Source: an uncultured Candidatus Saccharibacteria bacterium
Lineage (GTDB): Bacteria > Patescibacteriota > Saccharimonadia > Saccharimonadales > Saccharimonadaceae
Assembly: GCA_948851665.1 (NCBI GenBank)
Contig: CAQOWG010000001.1
Span: 62,000 to 125,999, forward strand
Reading direction: 5' to 3'
Length of the DNA: 64,000 nt
This document shows positions 1-9,425 of this stretch, piece after piece. Position 1 is the stretch's first letter. Every line of letters begins with the position of its first letter. Position numbers and translations under genes: made by a program. The notes under the pieces were generated by a model. It worked only from the letters and a program-made list of their open reading frames with translations, was not told the DNA's origin and made no database searches.

Positions 1-1
1 T

Positions 2-556
2 TCGCGTTTAACTTGGGCAGGAGCATACGATTTACAATTGCCGCAATTTGAAGATCGTTGTGCGATTTTGAGATCGAAAGCGGAGTTTAAGGGGGTGGAG
101 ATTGAGGATGAAGCGATTGAATATATTGCAGAAAACATTAAGTCGAATATTCGGGCATTGGAAGGTGAATTAGAGCATATATTAGCGATGGCGGACATTA
201 AAAATATGACGCCACTGAAAGTAATCAAGGAAGGCTACGCTCCAGTTGTGGCTAATCCACGATCAAAAACTATAACAGCTAAACAAGTAGTGGAAAAGGT
301 AGCAAAGCATTATGGCCTCACCACGAAAGAAATGTGCGGAAAAAGTCGGGTGTCTCATATTAAAAACGCGCGGCAGGTAGCGATGTATATCTTATCAAAA
401 GATTTAGCAATGAGTACGCCAAAAATTGCAACTGAAGTGGGAGTAAAAGACCATACCACGGTAATGCACGGGGTTAAAAAAATTGAACAGGATTTGAAAC
501 TAAATTTTAATTTGCGCGATGAAATTAACTCTATCAAGGAAAAACTTTATGCGTGA
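2..556 (+). CDS. dnaA: DnaA, chromosomal replication initiator (C-terminal part)
   Basis: The frame is open to the left edge, so the gene is cut at its 5' end and about 184 codons remain. The visible part begins at the end of the AAA+ domain (residues like SRLTWAGAYDLQ then LPQFEDRCAIL) and continues into domain IV, the helix-turn-helix that binds DnaA boxes. The domain IV signature is clear near the C-terminus as VGVKDHTTVMHGVKKI, matching the family pattern (G-x-RDHTTV-x-HA). DnaA melts the origin and loads the replicative helicase. The next gene is dnaN and the gap holds many DnaA-box-like sequences, the classic origin arrangement. Identification is secure; the true start is outside the window. 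Confidence 0.97.
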   Translation, partial: SRLTWAGAYDLQLPQFEDRCAILRSKAEFKGVEIEDEAIEYIAENIKSNIRALEGELEHILAMADIKNMTPLKVIKEGYAPVVANPRSKTITAKQVVEKVAKHYGLTTKEMCGKSRVSHIKNARQVAMYILSKDLAMSTPKIATEVGVKDHTTVMHGVKKIEQDLKLNFNLRDEINSIKEKLYA

Positions 557-800
557 TGTGGAAAAGTTGTGGAAAAGAGCGCGGAAAAACTTGCGGAGAA
601 GTTGTGGAGAAAAAAGTGGAAAAGTATTGTTATTGGAGTTTTCCACTAGATGTGGGAAAGTTTTCCATAATTTAAGTGCGGCTGTGGGAAAGTTTTCCAG
701 GGCTTTTGCACATAAGTTGACCGGTGTTAGATATGAGTTTTGCACAGTTTCCACAGGGCTTACTAATACTACTATTATTTTATGATAAGAAAGGAAAGAG
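557..800. other. Probable oriC between dnaA and dnaN
   Basis: This gap holds many near-copies of the DnaA box in both orientations: TGTGGAAAA from 557 and 568, TGTGGGAAAG twice near 651 and 682, TTTTCCACT near 640 and TTTCCACAG near 750. They differ from the consensus TTATCCACA mostly at the ATA/AAA position. Just before dnaN lies an AT-rich stretch (about 757-785) made of TAC/TAT/TAA triplets, which resembles a DnaA-trio and unwinding element. A ribosome site GAAAGGAAAGAG precedes the dnaN ATG. Origin function is inferred from position and motif density. Confidence 0.75.
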
Positions 801-1907
801 ATGGAAATTAAGATTCTACAAGAAAAACTTGCAAAAGCACTAAATCATGTAAGTAAAGTTGTGGCAGGAGGAAGAGCGACTTTACCGATTTTAAATAATG
901 TTTTGATTAGAGTGGATGATAAAAGAGTATCATTAACTACGACAAATTTGGATATGGCGGTAGTGGATTATTTGTCAGTGATTGATAGCAAAAATGGAGT
1001 GGTAACAGTACCAGCGCGGTTGATAGCTGAGTTTGTGGCAAATTTGCCAAAAGGTGAAACTGTAACTTTAACTGCGGAAAATGAGAAAGTGACAGTAAAG
1101 ACAGATAGATATAATTCTGTATTGAATGGTACACTGGCGGATGATTTTCCAGAGTTACCAGGTATGGATGAAGGTAAGACTGTCAAGTTTACTTTAAGTG
1201 TGGAAGATTTTAAGACTGGACTTTCCCAAGTAATGGTGGCGGCAAGTAATGATATGGCGCGGCCAGCTTTGACTGGTGTATATTTTAATACTACTGATGA
1301 TACGCTTTATGTGGCGGCAACGGATGGCTACCGTTTGGCGGAACGGAAGTTGGTGGAAAAAGTTGGAGTAGAGGTGGCGGCAGTAGTACCAGCGGCATCT
1401 CTGAGAGCGGTATTGAGTTTATTGGACGACAATGTGGAAGAGGTGGAGATATTGTTCGATGAGGCACAAGTAAAGTTCCGGTTGAATGAAGTAGAAGTAA
1501 CTTCGAAATTGGTGGACGGGTCGTTCCCTGATTATCGACAACTAATACCAAAAGATAGCGAAATTAAAGTGGATTTGAAACGAGATGAATTGGTACGCGT
1601 GACAAAATTAGCGGCGTTGTTTGCGCGAGAAGTGGGCGGATCGGTAGTGTGCTCAACAAAGGCGGAAGATGGGACTTTTACTATCGCTTCGGTAGCGAAT
1701 GAATTAGGGGAAAATAATTCGGAAATCAAAACTGAGGTGGAAGTGGATGGGAAAGTGACACTTAACTCACGGTTCTTGCTAGACGCTTTGAATGTATTAG
1801 AAGGTAAAACCGTAAAGGTGGGATTTTCGAACAAATTGGATCCGATTGTATTAAAAAGTGAGCAGGATGCTGGATATATACATATCATTATGCCACTAAA
1901 GGGGTAA
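801..1907 (+). CDS. dnaN: DNA polymerase III beta subunit (sliding clamp)
   Basis: A 368-residue protein, the normal length for the bacterial beta clamp, which forms a ring on DNA and tethers polymerase III. The N-terminus MEIKILQEKLAKALNHVSKVV, the central LTGVYFNTTDDTLYVAATDGYRLAE and the C-terminal YIHIIMPLKG match the three clamp domains; the P-x-R/K-G-type terminus near the peptide pocket reads MPLKG here. Start at ATG 801 is supported by an upstream purine-rich site. It sits between the origin and recF with one base separating its stop from the recF start, so dnaN and recF are probably co-transcribed. Confidence 0.97.
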   Translation: MEIKILQEKLAKALNHVSKVVAGGRATLPILNNVLIRVDDKRVSLTTTNLDMAVVDYLSVIDSKNGVVTVPARLIAEFVANLPKGETVTLTAENEKVTVKTDRYNSVLNGTLADDFPELPGMDEGKTVKFTLSVEDFKTGLSQVMVAASNDMARPALTGVYFNTTDDTLYVAATDGYRLAERKLVEKVGVEVAAVVPAASLRAVLSLLDDNVEEVEILFDEAQVKFRLNEVEVTSKLVDGSFPDYRQLIPKDSEIKVDLKRDELVRVTKLAALFAREVGGSVVCSTKAEDGTFTIASVANELGENNSEIKTEVEVDGKVTLNSRFLLDALNVLEGKTVKVGFSNKLDPIVLKSEQDAGYIHIIMPLKG

Positions 1908-1908
1908 A

Positions 1909-2913
1909 ATGATTATCCGAAAGGTGAAGTTGATAGATTTTCGGAGTCACGAAAATTTTGAGCTAATATGCCGACAAAATACCACGACAATTACTGGTGA
2001 AAACGGTTGTGGAAAAACTTCGGTAATAGAGGCGATATATGAGACATTGAGGGGGAAAAGTTTTCGGGCGGTGGATACGGAAATTATGCGACGAGGGGCG
2101 GAGTTTTATCGGGTGGAATTAGAATACGAAGATGGACGAAAAGTAGTCGCATATTATGATGGAAAGAAGAAAGAATTTTTGGTTGAAGATAAAAAGTTGC
2201 GACGTTTACCTAAAAAGGCAAAATACCCGATTGTGTTGTTTGAGCCAGATGATTTGCACTTAGTGGGATCAAGTCCGGTAAGTCGGAGAAACTATTTTGA
2301 TAAGTTTTTTAGTCAATTAAATGATGGGTATGCATTGGCGTTAGCACGCTATAATAAGGCCTTAAAGCAGCGTAATGAACTTTTGAAGACTAATGGGGTG
2401 CAACCTAGTGATACATTTGCGTGGGATGTGATGTTAGTGAGATATGGAGCGGAATTAGTGAAGCAGCGAAAGGAGTGGACTGAAGCGGTGAATCGTAAAT
2501 TTACGGAAACATATCGGTCGATTGCGGAGAATGATGATGAAATTGCTTTACAATATGAGAGCGAAATTCGGACGGATAGCGATTTTTTGGAGAGATTAAA
2601 TCGGAATTTTGAGCGTGATTCCCTACTCGGACATACGAGTTATGGTGTACATCGAGATACTTATAATTTTATTTTTAATAATGTAAAAGCGGATGGATCG
2701 GCTAGCCGGGGTGAAGTTAGGTCGTCGGTTTTAGCATTAAAATTTATTGAAGCGGAGCTATTAGAACGGACATTAGGGCAAAAACCGTTAGTTTTGCTTG
2801 ACGATGTGTTTTCGGAGCTAGATCAAACGCGACAAAAATGTTTAGTGAAAAACTTTCAGAATAATCAAGTGATTTTGACGAGTGTGGGGGATGGAGAGAT
2901 GGTTGTCGATTAG
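1909..2913 (+). CDS. recF: RecF, DNA repair and recombination ATPase
   Basis: A 334-residue ABC/SMC-type ATPase. Walker A is GENGCGKT at residues 30-37, a signature-like segment SRGEVRSSVLALK lies near residue 265, and Walker B is LVLLDDVFSELD near residue 295. RecF works with RecO and RecR to load RecA at gapped DNA. It starts one base after dnaN, so the pair forms an operon in the usual dnaA-dnaN-recF order. It converges with the large minus-strand gene, and the two stop codons overlap by a few bases. gyrB does not follow, unlike in many bacteria. Confidence 0.95.
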   Translation: MIIRKVKLIDFRSHENFELICRQNTTTITGENGCGKTSVIEAIYETLRGKSFRAVDTEIMRRGAEFYRVELEYEDGRKVVAYYDGKKKEFLVEDKKLRRLPKKAKYPIVLFEPDDLHLVGSSPVSRRNYFDKFFSQLNDGYALALARYNKALKQRNELLKTNGVQPSDTFAWDVMLVRYGAELVKQRKEWTEAVNRKFTETYRSIAENDDEIALQYESEIRTDSDFLERLNRNFERDSLLGHTSYGVHRDTYNFIFNNVKADGSASRGEVRSSVLALKFIEAELLERTLGQKPLVLLDDVFSELDQTRQKCLVKNFQNNQVILTSVGDGEMVVD

Positions 2914-5762
2914 GCGACGTAGTTGCGGCTACGCAAATCGGCGTAAACAATATATTGTTTGGTGGCGAGGGTGTGTTCAGGGGTGTCATTAACGATACTA
3001 GTGTTTTTAAACCGGATGTCTTCGTGTTCTAGATTGGCAATAATTTCAGCACTAGAAGTATTAGCAAGCTCGTTTTTGTCGAGGGCGATGCGGGTGTCTG
3101 GGTTGTAGAGCTCGATATAATTATAATATTCGACGAGAGCAAGGACGGTTTCGACATTGTCTTTAGTAAGACCAGAGATACGAGAGAGATAACCGATGTA
3201 GGAATTGTCGATTGGGTATTCTTCGCGGTAGCGATCTTCGGCGGCGCTGACGGGGTTTTGGAGGGCGACAATAGTGGTAGTACCATCCTCGGCGAGTTGC
3301 TCTTCTTCAAAGGCTCCCATTTGTTCAAGGATGCGCATATCTTCGACGTAGCGTTGGTAATACTTGATCTCCGAGTCCCATCTAGGATTTTCGGCTGAGT
3401 TATTAATACAGACTGCTCCTGTAGCCCATTCTTCATTACTAATATCAGCTAGTGCACCACGAATATCCATAAGATCGCCGATAATGGGGAGGCTATTGAT
3501 TAGTGGCTGAAGTATCTCTGCTTCTGGTGTTTGGTTGACTGGGTTGATCGAGGAGAGAATATTTTGATCCAATACTCCAAATGGTGAATCGCGGTTGTCG
3601 CAGTATTTAATATACCAATCGAGTTGGCTGTTAGGCCTTACGGTATAGCTATCATTATTGTAATCGAGGTTTGAGGAAATAATTCTTTCATAAGTGGCGT
3701 CATCTGGTGCTAGATCAATAGTACTGGTATCGGTGGTAACAATTGGATTGCAATAGATGTCGCCGACTGCGCCAATACTTTCTAGTTGGGCGCAATGACC
3801 AAATGTTGTCATATAATTGGAACCACTATTGGAACCACTGGCGGAAACGCCAGGAACAAGTGAAGCGATAGCAGCGCTAGTACTGCGGGCAATAGATGAG
3901 GTAGTGCTGGTTATACTGGAAGTGGTCGAGAGGGGCAGGAGGAGATTGTAGGCAATATTACCAAAGAAAGTGTTTTTATTGGTGATATCAAGTGGGCTAA
4001 GATTTTTGCGGTCAATTTCGGCGTCAAGGGCGAGGACCTCCTGGGTAGTTTTATTATAGGCGAGTGCAACTTCTTCGGAGGATGGAGATTGGCCACTACC
4101 TGAGCGACCAAGACGAGTATTAGAGGCGACGGCGCCACGAGTGTAGAGCTCACCGGCGGGGATGCCAGTAGCGTTTTCGAAAGCATTAGTAAAGAGAGCT
4201 TTAGCGATAGTTGGTACGAGGAAGCCGATGAAGGCGGAAGCGGCGAAACTAATAGCAGTGCCAACTAGTGCGTTAACCATAATATTGCCAGCGATTTTAG
4301 CTAAGCCAGCTGGCGTGAGGGAGACGATGATAGAGATGGCGCTAGTGGTAATTTTGGCGATATTGCAGCCAACCATTGTTACGCCAAAAGAACTAAGGGC
4401 GCGAACAATAGCATTACCAGTGCGTTCAAGTGAATATCTGTCATTGGTACTTTGCTTGGCGGGAGCATAAGCGAGCATCATCTGAACACCGTTGGCTTCG
4501 AGTGGGGTGCCGCTTTCGTTACCCGTGGCATCTTCGCCTAGTGAAATTTTGCAGTCGTTAATATTATCTGTGGAGTCACAGTTGCCAGAAGCTTTGACGT
4601 TTGCAAAGTTAGTATATTCGGTATCAGCGGGGGTTGAGAAGAAGTTGAGAACCTCATTGATAGCAGATTCATCGCCATAACCAGCCTTCATTTTGCTAAT
4701 ATTCTCAGTAAGGCCCATAAAATAATTAATCGACTGGTAGATTTCGTTGGCGGCGACGAGGGTGGAGATCATGGTGCCAACTTGCATAACCATACATCCG
4801 GCGTTTACGATGCCGCTAACTTTGCCCAATATAGAATTGAGAAGACTATTGGCTTGAGCCTCAGCGTCGGCTTGACTAGAAGAAGTACCACTACTACTAG
4901 GATCGTCTTTGAAATATTCATATTCGGGTTCGCCTGTGTCGGGATTTTTTATAGTTTCGCCTGTGTCAGGGTCTTTTTTGGGCTTTTTGTCGGCTGTGGT
5001 GGTTCGGTTGCTGGTTTCGTTCCCTTCAAAACGTTCTGACATGGTTTTGCGGTATCTAGCCATATCGGCATCAGCATCTCCGGTGGCTTTGAATTTATCA
5101 AAAAGATTACGACTAATCCCGAGGTGTTTATAAATCCGATCTGCAACATTGTCAAAGAAAGAGGCGACGCGGCCGCGCTTGGCAGTGACATAGGAGTCAC
5201 GAAAATCAACGTCGTTTTGATAGGTGCGGAGGAAATTGTCGGCATCTATGTCTTTGACAGTAGTAATTCCATCGGCGTCTGTATGGGTGTAACGCAAAGT
5301 ACGTCCGGAACCGCTATCAATAACTTCGATACCTTGTTTAGCGAGTCGTTTTTGGAATCCAGTCGACATGCGACCATAACGCATTTTACCACTCCAAGAG
5401 GTGGTGACAGAACCTTCACCAGATAAAGCATAACGCATAATGCGAGTGTAGCGTTGAGAGTTGCTGGCGTATTGAGTGTCGGTAGCTTCAGTGTAAAGTG
5501 CCTCAAGGGCTGGTGCGAGGAGAGAGTTGGAGCTGCCAAGAAAAGCAACACCACCACCGAGAGCGGCAGCGAGAATAATATAGGTAAGACGTTTTTTGAG
5601 TTTTTTGCTATTATTGCTCTTTTTGTTGTCTTTATTGGGGCGTCCGGAGCCAGTGTAAAGGGAGCCACCCGACTTGCTGTCGGTGGATTTGCCACTAATG
5701 GCGCCTTGTTCAGCTTTGCGTAAAGCTGAGGTGGCGATAGCGATGCGACTGGCAGCGGTCAT
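2910..5762 (-). CDS. Large membrane protein of the type IV secretion locus
   Basis: A 950-residue protein of no family I recognise. A basic, Ser/Asn/Lys-rich N-terminus (to about residue 58) is followed by a membrane segment (LTYIILAAALGGGVAFL, about 60-78). Two hydrophobic regions lie in the middle (about 320-345, and about 455-530 with several Ala/Gly-rich segments), and a long soluble C-terminal part is rich in Asn, Asp and Ser. Linkers rich in Asp, Lys and Pro (about 255-290) contain imperfect repeats around PDTGE. It starts four bases after virB4 and is last in the minus-strand secretion operon, so it is probably a structural part of that machine. The function is inferred from context only. 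Confidence 0.7.
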   Translation of the reverse strand: MTAASRIAIATSALRKAEQGAISGKSTDSKSGGSLYTGSGRPNKDNKKSNNSKKLKKRLTYIILAAALGGGVAFLGSSNSLLAPALEALYTEATDTQYASNSQRYTRIMRYALSGEGSVTTSWSGKMRYGRMSTGFQKRLAKQGIEVIDSGSGRTLRYTHTDADGITTVKDIDADNFLRTYQNDVDFRDSYVTAKRGRVASFFDNVADRIYKHLGISRNLFDKFKATGDADADMARYRKTMSERFEGNETSNRTTTADKKPKKDPDTGETIKNPDTGEPEYEYFKDDPSSSGTSSSQADAEAQANSLLNSILGKVSGIVNAGCMVMQVGTMISTLVAANEIYQSINYFMGLTENISKMKAGYGDESAINEVLNFFSTPADTEYTNFANVKASGNCDSTDNINDCKISLGEDATGNESGTPLEANGVQMMLAYAPAKQSTNDRYSLERTGNAIVRALSSFGVTMVGCNIAKITTSAISIIVSLTPAGLAKIAGNIMVNALVGTAISFAASAFIGFLVPTIAKALFTNAFENATGIPAGELYTRGAVASNTRLGRSGSGQSPSSEEVALAYNKTTQEVLALDAEIDRKNLSPLDITNKNTFFGNIAYNLLLPLSTTSSITSTTSSIARSTSAAIASLVPGVSASGSNSGSNYMTTFGHCAQLESIGAVGDIYCNPIVTTDTSTIDLAPDDATYERIISSNLDYNNDSYTVRPNSQLDWYIKYCDNRDSPFGVLDQNILSSINPVNQTPEAEILQPLINSLPIIGDLMDIRGALADISNEEWATGAVCINNSAENPRWDSEIKYYQRYVEDMRILEQMGAFEEEQLAEDGTTTIVALQNPVSAAEDRYREEYPIDNSYIGYLSRISGLTKDNVETVLALVEYYNYIELYNPDTRIALDKNELANTSSAEIIANLEHEDIRFKNTSIVNDTPEHTLATKQYIVYADLRSRNYVA

Positions 5763-5765
5763 AAA

Positions 5766-7595
5766 TTACTGGACCTCTCCAGGTTTAGTAGTGATGAGTA
5801 CTTCTTCGGTTTCGGAAGCGATAATTTGGATATGGACATGGTTAGATCCAGCGAAGAAGAGACCTTGGCCAACTGGGAAGTTAGCGAGGCGTTTCTTTTC
5901 TTCTTCGGTAAGTTTGAATACATCAGAAAGAACATCGACGGCGGAAGGTGATTGCTTGAGGAGAAGTTGCATGGAAGAGTTGGCGACGATAGCGCGACCC
6001 ATTTTGCTAGCCATGAAGTCTTCAACGTCCTGGGTGATAGTGGAAAGACCGAGGTAGTATTTGCGGGCGCGCTTGGCTAGGGAGAAGAGGAAGTTGGCAG
6101 AATCGTCATATTTCATAAGTTGCCAGGCCTCATCAACGATGAGCATGCGACGTTTTTGTTTGGCGCGGACCACGTTCCAGATGTGGGAAAGAATAATATA
6201 CATAGCGACGGGGCGAAGTTCATCTTCGAGGTCGCGAATATTAAATACGACCATGGGGTTGTTGATGTCGACGTTAGATTGTTGAGAGAAAATGCCGGCA
6301 AAAGTGCCACTGGTGTATTTACGGAGGCGTTGGGCGAGACCAGGACCAGTGCCACCCATATGAAGTAGGGTATCGTAAAGATTAATAATAGTGGGTGGGG
6401 TGTTGCTGTGGGTAGCGGGGTCACTAGTGATGCCAGCTCGAGCATAAGTGTCAATGAGGGCTTGGTCGAGGTCGGCTTCTTCGTTGGCGGTCAATGCGGA
6501 TACGGCTTGGCCGTTGGGGGCTTGAGCGCCACCGAGCATGAGACGGAAGAGGCCATGAAGAGTAACGAGGTTAGCGCGAAGAGCATCATTAGCATCTTCA
6601 GCGTCGACGACTTTTGGTAGATCGAAAGGATTAATACGGACGTCAGAGTTGAGGCTGAGACGAATATAGCTACCACCAACAGCATCACAGAGTTTTTGAT
6701 ATTCATTTTCTGGGTCAATAATAAGGATTTCGGTGCCAAGCATCATAGAGCGGACGGCTTCAAGCTTAACAGCGAAAGATTTACCGGCACCGGACTTGGC
6801 GAAGACGACCATATTAGCGTTTTCAAGAGTGAAACGGTCAAAAATAACGAGACCATTATTATGCATATTGACGCCATAGAGAATGCCTTTTTCCTGGGTA
6901 AGATCGGCAGAAGTGAATGGGAAACAGGTGGAGATGGCACCAGTATCCATGTTGCGGCGGATGAGAAGTTGGTCGGTGCACTGAGGCATAGTGGCGTTCA
7001 TTCCCTGTTCTTGTTGGGAAGTGGCAACTTTACTGAAGATCATTTGTTGACCGAGAAGAGTTTCGATTTTGTGTTGGATAAAATTGAGTTCATCCAGTGA
7101 ATCAGCCCAAAGGGTGATGTAGAGACCAAAGCGGAAGAATTTTTCGGCGCCAACCTGGAGCTTATCGCGAAGTTCTTCAGCATCGTTGATGGCGGCTTCG
7201 AGCTCTGGGTCACGGACTTTACCTCTCTCGGCATCGACATTATAAGACGCTTCAAGCTGAGTAACTTTTTTGCGAAGATTTTTCATAACAATAGCGGTAT
7301 CGACAGGATAGATGTACATGGAGACATCGATAACCTCGTCGATATTGATGAGTGAGGAAATCCAGCCCGTGTAAAGAGTGCGAGGATAGCCATAAATGTA
7401 GATTGTGCGGCCGTATTTAGTGCCAAGACGGAAGTAGGATGCGTGGAGTTCGATGGAACTGGGGGAAATAAGGTCGCGAAGAGTTGTTATACCTTGAGCG
7501 AAGGCTTGTTGGATTTCGGCTTCTTCGGCGGCTTGAGATTGCAAGGCAATCTCTGCGGCGGTGAGCTTGGCTTTTTTGTCTTTACGCTTGGCCAT
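5766..7595 (-). CDS. virB4: VirB4-type ATPase of a type IV secretion system
   Basis: A 609-residue ATPase. Walker A is AKSGAGKSFAVK near residue 265 and Walker B is RMLIVDEAWQL near residue 485. A later TITQDVEDF and a C-terminal region typical of the VirB4/TraC family follow. VirB4 powers substrate transfer or pilus assembly at the inner membrane. I chose ATG at 7595, preceded by GGAGAAAA, rather than an upstream in-frame codon. This start lies 14 bases inside the previous gene, so the two are probably translationally coupled. The partner gene upstream carries a TraC-like domain, consistent with the N-terminal part of VirB4 being encoded separately. Confidence 0.9.
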   Translation of the reverse strand: MAKRKDKKAKLTAAEIALQSQAAEEAEIQQAFAQGITTLRDLISPSSIELHASYFRLGTKYGRTIYIYGYPRTLYTGWISSLINIDEVIDVSMYIYPVDTAIVMKNLRKKVTQLEASYNVDAERGKVRDPELEAAINDAEELRDKLQVGAEKFFRFGLYITLWADSLDELNFIQHKIETLLGQQMIFSKVATSQQEQGMNATMPQCTDQLLIRRNMDTGAISTCFPFTSADLTQEKGILYGVNMHNNGLVIFDRFTLENANMVVFAKSGAGKSFAVKLEAVRSMMLGTEILIIDPENEYQKLCDAVGGSYIRLSLNSDVRINPFDLPKVVDAEDANDALRANLVTLHGLFRLMLGGAQAPNGQAVSALTANEEADLDQALIDTYARAGITSDPATHSNTPPTIINLYDTLLHMGGTGPGLAQRLRKYTSGTFAGIFSQQSNVDINNPMVVFNIRDLEDELRPVAMYIILSHIWNVVRAKQKRRMLIVDEAWQLMKYDDSANFLFSLAKRARKYYLGLSTITQDVEDFMASKMGRAIVANSSMQLLLKQSPSAVDVLSDVFKLTEEEKKRLANFPVGQGLFFAGSNHVHIQIIASETEEVLITTKPGEVQ

Positions 7596-8583
7596 GAGGT
7601 TTTTCTCCTTTCCGTACATAAGTGGTGGCGAGTTGACTAAAGTCGACGAGCGGTTCGCGAACGGCGGTATCGGGGTTATTGAAATTATAGAAGAGTTCAC
7701 TTAGCTCGCGGGTATTGAGGCGAACAGATTGGATACCGATTTGGAAGAGGCCAGAAACAACGGATTCGACGCGGTTGTTGAGCTCATCGATAGCTTTGTT
7801 GTAGGTGTCGCGATTAATACGAGTAACTTCGGGTGGTTTCTTGCTGAAGCCACGGAAGAGATTTTTGGTCTGGGTGACCAACTTTTCGGCGTCGGCGCTG
7901 GAATAATATGGAATAACGATGAAGAAGGATTTATCCATGATGTTGGCTTCTTGGGCTAGGGTTTCGATGAAATTGATATAGTCGTCCATAAGGACACCAA
8001 GAAGCATGTTGTCACTATTACGACGGATATTGATGAGACGATCGATATAGGGGCCGATATCAACGCGCTGGGAGCGAGCTAGGATTTGGATAGTGAAATT
8101 GAGGGAGTTGAGGAAGTTTTGGTAGCTATACTCAACACCTTCACGTTCGGTTTGAGACATGAGGTCGAAATTGATAGATTGGCAGGCGACAACGGCACGG
8201 AAAGAGCCGTCTTTCATGATGACGATACCATCACGAAGCTCAGAAATCATGAGGGTGGCTTGGGTGGAGATGGGGTTTTCGATGACTTTGGGAGCGGGGG
8301 CGGCGACGGCAGAGCCAATGGCTTGTGGGGCGGGGGGAGTGGCGACAGCTCCAGGAACGTTGGGGGTGCCAGAGGTGGCAGGGGCAGGAGGCATAGCGGG
8401 CGCCGATTCTGGCGTGGGGAGTGGGTTGGAACCAGGAGCAACGGCGGCACCAGTGACGTTGGTAGGCATAGGATTTACAGCTTGCATGGCGCGACGTTGA
8501 CCAGTTAACTGTTGTGTGGTGGTCTGTGGGGGTGCTTGACCGGGTCGTTGAGGTTGGGCGAAATAGTTAGTTTGTGGATTCAT
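7582..8583 (-). CDS. TraC/VirB4-like N-terminal protein
   Basis: A 333-residue protein. The first 110 residues are a low-complexity Pro/Ala/Gln/Thr-rich linker. The rest (from about ISTQATLMISELRDGIVIMKDGSF) resembles the N-terminal TraC/VirB4-like domain that precedes the ATPase in conjugation ATPases. There are no Walker motifs. Start ATG 8583 follows AAGGAG. It overlaps virB4 by 14 bases and follows the PrgI-like gene by 9 bases. The arrangement suggests that a VirB4 N-domain is split off as a separate subunit, as is seen in other Gram-positive-type secretion loci. The assignment is by motif resemblance and context. Confidence 0.7.
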   Translation of the reverse strand: MNPQTNYFAQPQRPGQAPPQTTTQQLTGQRRAMQAVNPMPTNVTGAAVAPGSNPLPTPESAPAMPPAPATSGTPNVPGAVATPPAPQAIGSAVAAPAPKVIENPISTQATLMISELRDGIVIMKDGSFRAVVACQSINFDLMSQTEREGVEYSYQNFLNSLNFTIQILARSQRVDIGPYIDRLINIRRNSDNMLLGVLMDDYINFIETLAQEANIMDKSFFIVIPYYSSADAEKLVTQTKNLFRGFSKKPPEVTRINRDTYNKAIDELNNRVESVVSGLFQIGIQSVRLNTRELSELFYNFNNPDTAVREPLVDFSQLATTYVRKGEKPHGQA

Positions 8584-8592
8584 AATTTCTCC

Positions 8593-9363
8593 TTAGTGTA
8601 ATGATATAAATACTTCATCAGAGGATTTACGAGGGCTGATATTGGGCTGAACGACGGTGGGGGATTCAAGATTAGGGGTGGGGCCGGTGGAATTATTTTT
8701 GGTAAAGTTTTGGCGAGGCTGAATGACGCGTCCGCCATGAACGGGATTGGTATTGGCGGAGGTTTGTTGTTGGGCTTCGGAAGCTTGAATGGCTTCGCGC
8801 ATTTGGTTGATGACGGCGGCACGACGTTCGGCTTCTTCCTGAGCGAGGATATTGCTGGAGCCGAAATTATTTCTACGTTCGAACATATCGGTAGTGTTCA
8901 TAGCTTCGGCATAGAAGTCATCTTTCATGGTGGTGTTGGCGTTTTTAATGGCGTGACCTTCGGAATCGACTAATTCAGCTAGGAAGGAGAGGCGATGACT
9001 GGCTTCATCTTCGGTGATATTGCGTGTACGGATTGGTTCGGTGCGTTTGGGGGCGGTGATTTGAATGGTCGAATCGCTTTGACCAGTAATCCAGTAGCGT
9101 TTTTTGGGTTTGGTATAGAAAGAGACAAGAGCAGCGAGATAAGTTTCCATAGGTTGTTCTTTTTTGATAGGTAAAGCGAGAATACCGAAGAAAAGAATGA
9201 ATGGCACCGGTATAATGGCGAGAAGTGGGAAAATTTGGAAGAGGCCAACCATGGCCAAAACTAGACCAAGAATCACCATAAGATAGACAAACTGTCTAAA
9301 GGTGAATGGGCCCAATAACTTATCGTCCGCCTCAACGTCCTGCGGGACTTTGTACGTTGCCAT
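8593..9363 (-). CDS. PrgI-family membrane protein
   Basis: A 256-residue protein. The N-terminus MATYKVPQDVEADDKLLGPFTFRQF followed by two close membrane segments (about residues 27-45 and 50-66) is the PrgI-family pattern of Gram-positive type IV secretion loci. PrgI-like proteins sit in the inner membrane and are thought to work with the VirB4 ATPase. The C-terminal half is polar and disordered, rich in Asn, Gln and Pro. The start ATG lies 7 bases after an extended -10 box (TGCTATAAT), so its mRNA is probably leaderless and this may be the operon's internal or main promoter. Confidence 0.8.
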   Translation of the reverse strand: MATYKVPQDVEADDKLLGPFTFRQFVYLMVILGLVLAMVGLFQIFPLLAIIPVPFILFFGILALPIKKEQPMETYLAALVSFYTKPKKRYWITGQSDSTIQITAPKRTEPIRTRNITEDEASHRLSFLAELVDSEGHAIKNANTTMKDDFYAEAMNTTDMFERRNNFGSSNILAQEEAERRAAVINQMREAIQASEAQQQTSANTNPVHGGRVIQPRQNFTKNNSTGPTPNLESPTVVQPNISPRKSSDEVFISLH

Positions 9364-9425
9364 ATATAGTATATTATAGCATATATTATATATGGAGCAT
9401 GGAAAAAACTTGTGTATTTTGCGTG

